Source: Sipunculus nudus (Eukaryota > Annelida > Sipuncula > Golfingiida > Sipunculidae). Taken from it: a stretch of DNA of 64,000 nt. The notes under the pieces are model-generated. The model was not told the origin of the DNA, made no database searches, and was given only the letters and a program-made list of their open reading frames with translations. Of the stretch, positions 45,220 through 53,000 are shown one piece after another. The position numbers and the translations under genes were made by a program. Every line of letters starts with the position of its first letter. Positions within the stretch are counted from its first letter, which is position 1. The DNA lies in NCBI GenBank assembly GCA_026874595.1, contig JAPPUL010000068.1, forward strand, positions 759,001-823,000, read 5' to 3'.

Positions 45220-46200
45220 ATGCTAAAAACAGATAATAGGGTCATAGGGATTGCGTTAAATCGATTCATTTTAGAAGAACGAGCTCGCCAGCCAAAGGCA
45301 ACAGGTGGTTTTTCAATAGCCTTAACTGCAATAGAAACAGCAACAAAGATAATAAGCGCAAGAATAAGACGAGCTGGACTTTCCGATATACTAGGTTCTT
45401 CTGGTAATATTAATGTCCAAGGAGAAGAAGTTCAGAAGCTTGATGAGATCTCAAATAACATTATGATTAAACACCTATCTTCCTCAGGGCAGTTTTATGC
45501 AATAGCTTCTGAGGAACTTGAGAATATAATATACCCTGAGGCAGGTAAGGATAGTAAATATATTATAGCAATGGATCCTCTAGACGGCTCATCCAATATC
45601 GATGTCAATATTAGTGTCGGCACCATATTTTCAATTAAAAGACGTATACGCGGAGATGAAACCGATTTTTATACTCCAGGTAAAACTCAAGTTGCAGCAG
45701 GATATGTACTATATGGCTCCTCAACAATACTTGTATACACAGCAGGTGATGGCGTAAATGCCTTTACATTAGACCCAACCGTCGGAACATATCTACTATC
45801 ACATCCGAATATGTGTATTAAAGACAAAGGAAATATATACTCTTTCAATGAGGCTTATTTTGATAAGTGGAATCCTGCTGTACAAGGGTATATTAAAAAG
45901 ATAAAAGAAGATAAGACCTATAGTGCACGATATACAGGTTCACTAGTTGCTGATGTGCACAGGACGATTATAAAAGGTGGGATCTTTGGATACCCCGAAG
46001 AGGCAAAATCCAAAAAGGCTAAACTACGAGTGCTTTATGAGATTGCACCTATGGCTTTTATAATTGAACAAGCTTGTGGCTTAGCATTCTGTGGCACTAC
46101 CGCCGCACTTGATTACATACAATCTTCTTTACATGAAAGAGCACCTTTTTTCCTCGGCAGTAAAGAAAATATAGACGAATTGATGTCTTTCATAAGCTAA
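45220..46200 (+). CDS. fbp: Class I fructose-1,6-bisphosphatase
   Basis: 326 aa. The metal- and substrate-binding motif MDPLDGSSNIDVNISVGTIF is intact, preceded by AIASEELE, and the C-terminal substrate loop with KLRVLYEIAPMAFIIEQACG is present. It hydrolyses fructose-1,6-bisphosphate to fructose-6-phosphate in gluconeogenesis or the Calvin cycle. AAAAAGGAGA precedes the ATG. The last three codons and the stop form the first unit of a 13-bp tandem array (46192-46238). It is convergent with the ctaA gene. Confidence 0.96.
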   Translation: MLKTDNRVIGIALNRFILEERARQPKATGGFSIALTAIETATKIISARIRRAGLSDILGSSGNINVQGEEVQKLDEISNNIMIKHLSSSGQFYAIASEELENIIYPEAGKDSKYIIAMDPLDGSSNIDVNISVGTIFSIKRRIRGDETDFYTPGKTQVAAGYVLYGSSTILVYTAGDGVNAFTLDPTVGTYLLSHPNMCIKDKGNIYSFNEAYFDKWNPAVQGYIKKIKEDKTYSARYTGSLVADVHRTIIKGGIFGYPEEAKSKKAKLRVLYEIAPMAFIIEQACGLAFCGTTAALDYIQSSLHERAPFFLGSKENIDELMSFIS

Positions 46201-46238
46201 CTTTATAAGCTAACTTCATAAGCTAACTTCATAAGCTA
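46192..46238 (+). repeat. 13-bp tandem array spanning the fbp stop codon
   Basis: ATAAGCTAACTTT then ATAAGCTAACTTC twice, plus 8 further bases. The fbp stop TAA lies in the first unit, so the array grew from the end of the gene. Confidence 0.9.
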
Positions 46239-46249
46239 GATAAATATTC

Positions 46250-47404
46250 CTAAGCTTTACGCCCTAAACGTGTGCTTATAATAAAAGATACTGTCAATAA
46301 CAAAAACCCTACTCCTTGATGTAAAGTCCCTGTCAAAACAGTTGTACCGCTTTTGGGTAGGAAGTTTAATAGTGTTATAACTCCTAGTATCACTTGTATA
46401 AATCCTATAAATACCAAGATGTTAGGTAGTTTAGACCTTAATAAAAATCCCTGCCTCTTAAATAGTACAAATAATATTCCTATATAGATTAATACCAAAT
46501 AAGCGAGCATCCTATGATTAAATTGTACATTCAATTTGTTTTCCCAAAAGTTTAAATAGCATGGATTTAAACTGTATAAGCCAGGAGGGATAATATATCC
46601 ATCAAAATTACCAAGCATTAACGGAAACGTCTTAGACACCATACCCGCTTTTATCCCTGCAACTATGCCTCCTGACACTATTGTTAAACTAATTAAAACT
46701 GTAAGTGTTATTGTCCCTATATATAACCCTTTACTATAACCACCTTCTGCTCCGTAATCACCTTCTGCTACATAAGAAGAAAAACTCATCAGCAACCAAA
46801 GTATATAAAGATATATCAATAAGGCGAAACTTAAGTGTAAGGTAAGACGATATGGACTAACATTTACCAAACCACCTTGTATATGCGCGCTTGATTCATC
46901 TAGGCCACTCTTTACCATTATCCAACCAACAAACCCTTGTAAAGCTCCAAGTACAAACATCATAAAGAACTTTAATATCTCTTTCCGCGTTAATACTCGT
47001 TTTTGTATGTAATATCTTATCACAAAGTATATAAACGGTACCAAGAATATTATCCCGCCTAGTACTCGGCCTATTAACCTATGCATATACTCAAGCCAAA
47101 ATATACTCTTATACCCTTCTAAATCCATCCCCTCTCCCGAATACGTTATCCTATATTCTGCACTATTCTTATACCCTGAGAAACTATTTGCCCAAGCTTC
47201 TTCACTTAACGGCGGGATTACTCCCATCAATAACTTTAAGTCCACCATAGATAAGCCAGAACCCGTTAAACGCGTTGCCCCTCCCAATAACACTATCACA
47301 AACGTTATAACTAACAATGTCGATAACCATATCCGGACCTTACCCTCTACCTTCTCCCTTTCCTCCTTACACTCCTCATCCTTTTCCTTCCGCTCTCCAT
47401 TCAT
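46250..47404 (-). CDS. ctaA: Heme A synthase (COX15/CtaA)
   Basis: 384-aa inner-membrane enzyme that oxidises the C8 methyl of heme O to give heme A for the cytochrome oxidase encoded at the window start. About eight helices. Motifs: LGGATRLTGSGLSM, EYMHRLIGRVLG, LQGFVGWIMVKSGL, RLTLHLSFALLIYL and QFNHRMLAYLV, with His in four helices as heme ligands. The long loop between helices 1 and 2 is typical of the proteobacterial type rather than the Bacillus type. The N-terminus carries about 25 charged residues (Glu/Lys-rich). Confidence 0.95.
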   Translation of the reverse strand: MNGERKEKDEECKEEREKVEGKVRIWLSTLLVITFVIVLLGGATRLTGSGLSMVDLKLLMGVIPPLSEEAWANSFSGYKNSAEYRITYSGEGMDLEGYKSIFWLEYMHRLIGRVLGGIIFLVPFIYFVIRYYIQKRVLTRKEILKFFMMFVLGALQGFVGWIMVKSGLDESSAHIQGGLVNVSPYRLTLHLSFALLIYLYILWLLMSFSSYVAEGDYGAEGGYSKGLYIGTITLTVLISLTIVSGGIVAGIKAGMVSKTFPLMLGNFDGYIIPPGLYSLNPCYLNFWENKLNVQFNHRMLAYLVLIYIGILFVLFKRQGFLLRSKLPNILVFIGFIQVILGVITLLNFLPKSGTTVLTGTLHQGVGFLLLTVSFIISTRLGRKA

Positions 47405-47430
47405 TTTAAACTCTCTTGTGCCTTATTGCT

Positions 47431-47461
47431 TTATTTTAAGCTTATTTTAAGCTTATTTTAA
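47431..47461. repeat. 11-bp tandem repeat at the tmk stop codon
   Basis: TTATTTTAAGC occurs twice, followed by a third diverged copy. The stop codon of the minus-strand tmk gene is at 47458-47460, in the third copy. Confidence 0.8.
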
Positions 47462-48075
47462 ATTTCGTAGAATGCAAGCACCCTCTCCTCTAATCCCTCC
47501 ACAAGCTCGATGAATACTTCCTTCTTACTCATAGTTCCGTCTATTTTATGCATATACTCATAGCTCATGCCGTCAAATATCTTTTGTACCTTCTTTAAGT
47601 ATTCTTTATCTTCAAAATATGTTCGGCGTCTTGACCTGCCTTCTATCCGTCTTATACATTCTTCTAGCGATACATCTAAGTAAAATAATATATCTGGCTT
47701 TGGAAAACCTCCATTCTCTTTTTCTATCCGCTCTTTTGAAAGCCCTTTTGCCCCTTGATAGGCTATCGTTGAATAATAATATCTGTCCAATACCACTATC
47801 TTACCTGCTAATAGACCAGGTTTTATATTTTCATTTACATCCCATTTGCGATCTTTAATAAATAAAGCGTACTCCTCTTCTGCCGAAAGCTTTATTCCTT
47901 CTCTTATACAATAACTAAGCCGTTTGCCATATTCACTCTCTTTACTCGGCTCCTTCAAGAATATACTCGGATAGTCTCGGCTTTCTAAATATTCCCTTAG
48001 AAGCTTACACTGGCTGCTCTTTCCTGAACCGTCAAGCCCTTCTAGTACTATTAAATGACCTTGCTTTCTCCTCAA
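47458..48075 (-). CDS. tmk: Thymidylate kinase
   Basis: 205 aa. P-loop GLDGSGKSS near the N-terminus, the DRYYYSTIAYQG catalytic segment (DR(Y/H) motif), and a LID region GRSRRRTYFE with arginines, as in Escherichia-type and related enzymes. It phosphorylates dTMP to dTDP in the cytoplasm. The start is TTG, with GGAGAGGAAGG just upstream. It is followed by ctaA after 54 bp on the same strand. Confidence 0.94.
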   Translation of the reverse strand: MRRKQGHLIVLEGLDGSGKSSQCKLLREYLESRDYPSIFLKEPSKESEYGKRLSYCIREGIKLSAEEEYALFIKDRKWDVNENIKPGLLAGKIVVLDRYYYSTIAYQGAKGLSKERIEKENGGFPKPDILFYLDVSLEECIRRIEGRSRRRTYFEDKEYLKKVQKIFDGMSYEYMHKIDGTMSKKEVFIELVEGLEERVLAFYEI

Positions 48076-48096
48076 AACCTTCCTCTCCTCCTTTAC

Positions 48097-48291
48097 TTAA
48101 CGATTTGTCCCTCTAAGTTGAGCTGCTCGTGAACCTATATCTGTCCCCTCTCCAGAAAGACCCCCTTTCGTTAGCAACTCCTTTCTACGACCAAACAGCT
48201 TCTTTTCTCGCTTTAGCTTCTTAGCAAGCCGCTTCTTCCTAAGTCGCTCTTGCTTTTGTAGTTTTAATATGTAGTTCTTTCTGTTTGACAT
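48097..48291 (-). CDS. Small very basic protein, unknown
   Basis: 64 aa, about a third Lys plus Arg (KQERLRKKRLAKKLKREKK). It looks like an RNA- or ribosome-binding protein but no family was recognised. GAGGATAG about 11 bases upstream of the ATG supports translation. It lies 21 bp upstream of tmk on the same strand. Confidence 0.6.
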   Translation of the reverse strand: MSNRKNYILKLQKQERLRKKRLAKKLKREKKLFGRRKELLTKGGLSGEGTDIGSRAAQLRGTNR

Positions 48292-48523
48292 CTTATTTCT
48301 ATCCTCTTAATTTATTATCTTAATTTATTAGCTCTTTTTTATTAACTTCCTATCTCTTCCTTCCTACATAGATTCTCTCTCTAGATTCAAATACATTTAA
48401 TCAGTCTCATAATGATAATATATACTCTTTCCTATAGCAAGATATTATTTTAAAGCTCCTTTATTCTCCCCTTATACACTCCTTTATGTGCCCCCCCCCT
48501 TGTGCCCCCACTTGTGAGCCTTA

Positions 48524-49006
48524 TTACCTCTTCTCTTTATTACCAGCTGGAACTTTCCCTTCCTTAGAAAATATGCGGCCTCCAAATGGATCAAATACTT
48601 TATCTTCTCGAAGCTCCGTATGTACCAAAATCCCGCCGAGCTTCCCCATTATCCCCATCAGTATGCTCCCTATAACCGATAAGAACAATAGCACCACCAT
48701 CACTTTATTTTTAATGTTACGCCCACCTCGGCTTATATATAGTATATAGCCTCCGTATGATGCGTAAATAAGACTTAGTATATAAACTATTATGCCAAAT
48801 GTCTTATGTCGTTCTAATAGTAATATCTCATGCCCTTCTACCTTTAAAAGCCTTGCCTCTCCTGCATATAACCCGCTTATATAGGCTATGCTCCCGCTTA
48901 GCGACACCAAGAAAAACAGTAGCACACCAAAACGCTTCTCTTCTTCCTCACCTCCTCTTAAGAGCACTATATATAATAACAATATCATCACTATATACAT
49001 CCCCAC
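48524..49006 (-). CDS. DUF2231-like membrane protein, start probably further upstream
   Basis: 160 aa from a GTG at 49006; four helices and a histidine-containing segment (LLERHKTFGIIVYI). Family resemblance to DUF2231 and clear similarity to its neighbour at 49147-49632. The frame continues upstream for 15 codons (to ATA at 49051) and reads HILFNHLPVVG, aligning with HLLLNHFPVVG at the neighbour's N-terminus. The aligned start position is occupied by TTA rather than ATG. GAGG sits about 9 bases before that ATA. Either the true start is non-canonical or the start codon has been lost. The function is unknown. Confidence 0.68.
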   Translation of the reverse strand: MGMYIVMILLLYIVLLRGGEEEEKRFGVLLFFLVSLSGSIAYISGLYAGEARLLKVEGHEILLLERHKTFGIIVYILSLIYASYGGYILYISRGGRNIKNKVMVVLLFLSVIGSILMGIMGKLGGILVHTELREDKVFDPFGGRIFSKEGKVPAGNKEKR

Positions 49007-49146
49007 TACCGGAAGATGATTAAATAGTATATGGACCTTCGTTCCTAATATTTATCTTTACCTCTTTAGCTTGTTTTTTTTAATTATTTTATCCCGCCCT
49101 TCTTTAATCTCTTTGCTCTTTTAGCCCCTTTAAAACCAACTTTAAC

Positions 49147-49632
49147 TTAGAGTATCTCATGCTTTATTGTTAAGCCCATATAGCCTATATAATAAATTAA
49201 AACCGATACCAGCAAAGACAATAATATAATTACCCGGATTACTATATCCGGTATCTCTCCTTTACTTAAATCCCTATACTTTATTAGCACCAGCAAGCTT
49301 AGTAAACCCAAACCCAAACTCGATATATAGCCTAGCGTCGCAAGCTCCTTATGCTCCTCTATTCGCTCATATCTTACCCCCTCACTTATTTGCTTGTCTC
49401 CCCTCCCTTCCAATAGCGCCTTTTCTGCTTTGCCTCCTGTAACGTATACTGGTATCGTTGTTATACAGGATATTAATAACAATAACATTGCCGTTTGTTT
49501 TACCCCTGCTTTATCACCCCCACCTTTAATACTACCGCCTTTCTTAAAACCTACGTACACTAGCATAAAGACTGATAACAATATCCCTACCACCGGAAAA
49601 TGATTTAATAGTAAATGTAATTGTATTCCCAT
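49147..49632 (-). CDS. DUF2231-like four-helix membrane protein
   Basis: 161 aa. It begins MGIQLHLLLNHFPVVG, the conserved first helix of DUF2231-like proteins with a membrane His. Four hydrophobic segments alternate with short loops. The middle loop (VTGGKAEKALLEGRGDK, then a histidine in EHKELATLGYIS) matches the family layout. AAGGATAGGGT precedes the ATG. It is a tandem paralogue of the gene at 48524-49006, possibly a heterodimer. Such proteins are often found near respiratory genes, but the role is unknown. Confidence 0.75.
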   Translation of the reverse strand: MGIQLHLLLNHFPVVGILLSVFMLVYVGFKKGGSIKGGGDKAGVKQTAMLLLLISCITTIPVYVTGGKAEKALLEGRGDKQISEGVRYERIEEHKELATLGYISSLGLGLLSLLVLIKYRDLSKGEIPDIVIRVIILLSLLVSVLIYYIGYMGLTIKHEIL

Positions 49633-49823
49633 ACCCTATCCTTGCTTTAAGATAAATACTTTTTATCTTAATTTGTTATACATATTTCTTACTACTATAA
49701 AGCCTTTTTTTCTATAACTTCTATACTTAGTCTTTTTCGCTTTGTTATTGCCAATACACATGCCTTGTCTTTCTTCTCTCGTCGTTCCTGCTTAAACCTT
49801 TAGGCTCAGTCCCCACACTAAAG

Positions 49824-51194
49824 TCAGCGAGTTAGAGCCTCTGATACCTTCTTGCCAACTGCTTTGCGCGCAGGAAAGTATGATGCTACCATCCCAAGTA
49901 GTATCGCTCCTGAGGATATTAACAATATATCTTTATATTCTATCTTCTTCGGAAAGCTTTCTAGATAAAAGATATTCGGATCCATTATATAAAATGGATA
50001 GGGATAGCCAAGCCCAAGTTCTGTGCCTATATATTTATAAAATGTTGTCTTTACAAAGTTTACTGTACTCTCAACTAATATTATGATTTCCGTTAGCGAT
50101 ATAGTTAATAATATCCCAAGCCCTACGCCTACCACTACTCCAAAAAAACTTATTACGTAACCTTTTAATAAAAATATCTGTTCTATACGTTTGCTTACAA
50201 AACCTAGTGTCTTTAATATTCCTATCTCTTGTCGCTTATCTATTACTATTACACGTATCGATACATACATTGTCACGAATGAAGAGGATAGCAATAAAAA
50301 CAATATGATTAGCATTAGCTGTTTCTCTCTTTCGAAATCTTGGAATATCCCTTGCTCTAAGGTCGAGCTTATATTCAAACTTGGATAACGCAACTTAAGC
50401 TCTTTTACGTACTCTTTTATATCTTTTTCTTCTTTTAATAAAAGGCCTATCCTGCTTGGCAGTAGTTCAAACGAAAATACTTCTTTAAGGGCTTTGAAGT
50501 TTATAAATACTATGCTTTTATCAAAACGTCCGTAGCCTGCTGAGTAAAAACCCTTTAGCTTGAACTGCTTTATCTTACTGTTTCTATCAAAATCTATATC
50601 GCCACTCGGTAAGAATAGACTTATATTATCTCCTGCAAATACTCCAAGTACATTACCTAGTACGCCTCCTATTATTATTTCATCTACTGATTCAAGACGA
50701 AATTCTAGCTCCTCTTTAGCACTTCCAAGTTCAAGCGTCCCTCCTTCCGATATTATAAAGCTTTCTTTTTCCTCCATCACAAAGTGTTTCTTAAAAAGCT
50801 CATTTCGCTCTAGCTCTTTATTGTTTATTGCCTTTATCGTTACAAAGTATATTGAATCCTCATATTCGCTTTTTACAAAACCTTCACTCTCAAAAAAGGG
50901 GGCTGCAAGCTTTACTCTTACATCACTCTCAAGCTCCTTTATAAGCTCTTTATAGCCTTTAAACTGATTTTCTCTATCTTGTAGTTTTACATGATAGTTA
51001 AACGATAATACCTTCTCTCCTACGCTCTCATGAAAACCGTTTATCACCGAAAGTACTATTATTGGCAACATCACCGAAAGCGTTACCGTTAACATCGTGA
51101 TTAATAATAGCTTCGATACAAACACATTCCCTTTCTTCGTCCTAAGATAACGTCCTGCACTATACAATGAAAGCCTTATACTCAAAAACTCCAC
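49824..51194 (-). CDS. Lipoprotein-releasing ABC permease, LolC/LolE type
   Basis: 456 aa. Four membrane helices in the MacB/FtsX arrangement: one near residues 28-55 (LLLITMLTVTLSVMLPIIVLSVINGF), a large periplasmic domain (about 60-300) and three near the C-terminus, with the cytoplasmic coupling segment RQEIGILKTLGFVSKRI. The start SIRLSLYSAGRYLRTKKGN is the usual LolC/E N-terminus. It extracts lipoproteins from the inner membrane for LolA, together with ATPase LolD, which is not in this window. It is somewhat longer than the usual 400-415 aa. Confidence 0.9.
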   Translation of the reverse strand: MEFLSIRLSLYSAGRYLRTKKGNVFVSKLLLITMLTVTLSVMLPIIVLSVINGFHESVGEKVLSFNYHVKLQDRENQFKGYKELIKELESDVRVKLAAPFFESEGFVKSEYEDSIYFVTIKAINNKELERNELFKKHFVMEEKESFIISEGGTLELGSAKEELEFRLESVDEIIIGGVLGNVLGVFAGDNISLFLPSGDIDFDRNSKIKQFKLKGFYSAGYGRFDKSIVFINFKALKEVFSFELLPSRIGLLLKEEKDIKEYVKELKLRYPSLNISSTLEQGIFQDFEREKQLMLIILFLLLSSSFVTMYVSIRVIVIDKRQEIGILKTLGFVSKRIEQIFLLKGYVISFFGVVVGVGLGILLTISLTEIIILVESTVNFVKTTFYKYIGTELGLGYPYPFYIMDPNIFYLESFPKKIEYKDILLISSGAILLGMVASYFPARKAVGKKVSEALTR

Positions 51195-51290
51195 TCCCTC
51201 ATTAATACCTTGCCTCTAACTTAATATGTCCTTGCAACTACTTTATTCTCACACCAAAAACTCCCTCTAACAAAAACATATTAGTTAGTT

Positions 51291-52886
51291 TTATAGTATT
51301 CCCGCAAGCTCTTGTAAATGATGCCAGTTTTGAAGCCTTTCACGATTCGATTCCTTTAGCGTTTGCGAAGGATTGCCATCTTTATCAAAGTGTTTGGCAA
51401 ATCGTCCCTCTGTACGCGCAAACTCTATGAAATCTAATGTCTCATTCGTCTTTGGCAACGTATACCAATCTTTATCTTTTGCTGGATTGCCTTTTAGGTC
51501 TAGCCTTTCACTTATTTTTTCCCCTTTGCGTGGATCATATGTCATCAACGGGAATGCTCGCGTGTCTGCTGCTAGCTTTGCTTGCTTCCTTGCCATGTCA
51601 TCTCCTACCCCATGCTCCGGTTGGCATACGCTATACACGTTTATTAATGACGGCCCTTCATATTCATTTGCTGCCATTATACATTTATAAAAATGATTTA
51701 TATGGGCCGGGGTCGTTTGCGCTACATACACATCCGGATGCATCATTGCAAGATTTACTATCTCTTTTCGCTTTTCCATCTTACCAGATACTGCCTTACC
51801 GTGATATGACATCTTTGCTTCTTGTCCTATAAAACTTGCTGTTGATGTTTGCCCACCTGTATTAGAATATACTTGCGTGTCTAGTACCAAAACATTTATA
51901 TTCATCCCGCTTGACAACATCCTTGACAACGCTTGAAACCCTATGTCCAACATCGCTCCATCCCCGCCTATACACCACAACTTCTTGTCTTGCCAGCCCA
52001 TAGAATCCCACCTAGAACGTACTCCCATTGCATAAGTCGGCACATTCTCAAATAATGAATTCGACCACGGTACTGCAAAAGGATTATAGGGATAGGTTGA
52101 CCCGTATACTGTATTGCATCCTGTTGCTGCTACCAAACCTATACTATTTTCTCCGTATACAAAGGCCGTCGCTGCCAAAAACATCCTGAGCGCCGTTGCT
52201 TCTCCACATCCCATGCAAGACCCCGCTCCCCCTACATATAGCAATGTCTTTTCTGCAAGCATTATATCTGCAAGCGCTTTCTCACTTATATATTCTTTCG
52301 GAGTGTCTTCCATATTCTTATAAAAATCCCATGCCGCTTTGTACGATTTCATGTTGCCATTGTCTTCCTTCACTATCATCTTAAGCGCTTCGTTACTTCC
52401 ACAGGCCTCAACACATTCTCCACACCCCTTACATTTTGTCGGATCTATGAATATTCCAAAATGTCCGCCCTCTATCCCTTTGCGCTCCGGATTCTTATAA
52501 AACTTAGTTGCCTCGCAAAAATGCTTGCCTATAAAAGCTTTATGTTCTTTAGGCGCTTTGGATAATGTCTTTTCCATCTTCCCCTTCGGCACTACTTTAC
52601 CCAATATCGCTGTGTCCGGACACTCTACCACGCACTCCATGCACCCAACGCATTTATCTGCATAAAACTCCGGTATGTCAGGGGCTATATAACTAAAGTC
52701 TCTATAGGCTCCCGTTGACGGCGGCACTATGCTCCTTGCAACTCCCATATCCGCCTCAAGCAACTCCTCCGCTACCCCTGCGTTATACGCTCCTATTACT
52801 CGTTTGTTAAAATCTTCCTTATCATATATTTCCTTTGATATCGGTTTGTTTTTTGACCTTATTTCTTTTGACCTTATTTCTCCCAT
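51291..52886 (-). CDS. Pyruvate:ferredoxin oxidoreductase, ferredoxin-beta (delta-beta) subunit
   Basis: 531 aa. The N-terminal third carries two [4Fe-4S] motifs, CVGCMECVVECP and CKGCGECVEACG (the delta region). The remainder is the TPP-binding beta region with CMGCGEATALRM and a third cluster-binding Cys in ATGCNTVYGST, and the TPP motif GGDGAMLDIGFQ followed by LDTQVYSNTGGQ. It pairs with the alpha-gamma subunit upstream (stop at 53001, gap 114 bp), together rebuilding the order of the single-chain enzyme. GGGAGAGG precedes the ATG. The first codons include a 15-bp duplication encoding EIRSK twice. Confidence 0.93.
   Translation of the reverse strand: MGEIRSKEIRSKNKPISKEIYDKEDFNKRVIGAYNAGVAEELLEADMGVARSIVPPSTGAYRDFSYIAPDIPEFYADKCVGCMECVVECPDTAILGKVVPKGKMEKTLSKAPKEHKAFIGKHFCEATKFYKNPERKGIEGGHFGIFIDPTKCKGCGECVEACGSNEALKMIVKEDNGNMKSYKAAWDFYKNMEDTPKEYISEKALADIMLAEKTLLYVGGAGSCMGCGEATALRMFLAATAFVYGENSIGLVAATGCNTVYGSTYPYNPFAVPWSNSLFENVPTYAMGVRSRWDSMGWQDKKLWCIGGDGAMLDIGFQALSRMLSSGMNINVLVLDTQVYSNTGGQTSTASFIGQEAKMSYHGKAVSGKMEKRKEIVNLAMMHPDVYVAQTTPAHINHFYKCIMAANEYEGPSLINVYSVCQPEHGVGDDMARKQAKLAADTRAFPLMTYDPRKGEKISERLDLKGNPAKDKDWYTLPKTNETLDFIEFARTEGRFAKHFDKDGNPSQTLKESNRERLQNWHHLQELAGIL
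52851..52880. repeat. 15-bp in-frame tandem duplication at the PFOR beta start
   Basis: TTTTGACCTTATTTC occurs twice head to tail and encodes EIRSK twice on the minus strand, four residues after the start. Confidence 0.85.
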
Positions 52887-53000
52887 CTATATCCTCTCCC
52901 TTTTACTTATTTATTGTTTTTGTTTTCTATATTTCTTAACCTTATTTCTATCTTAACCCTTCCATCATCCCCTCTCTCTTATCTTCCCTAATCCCAAAGC

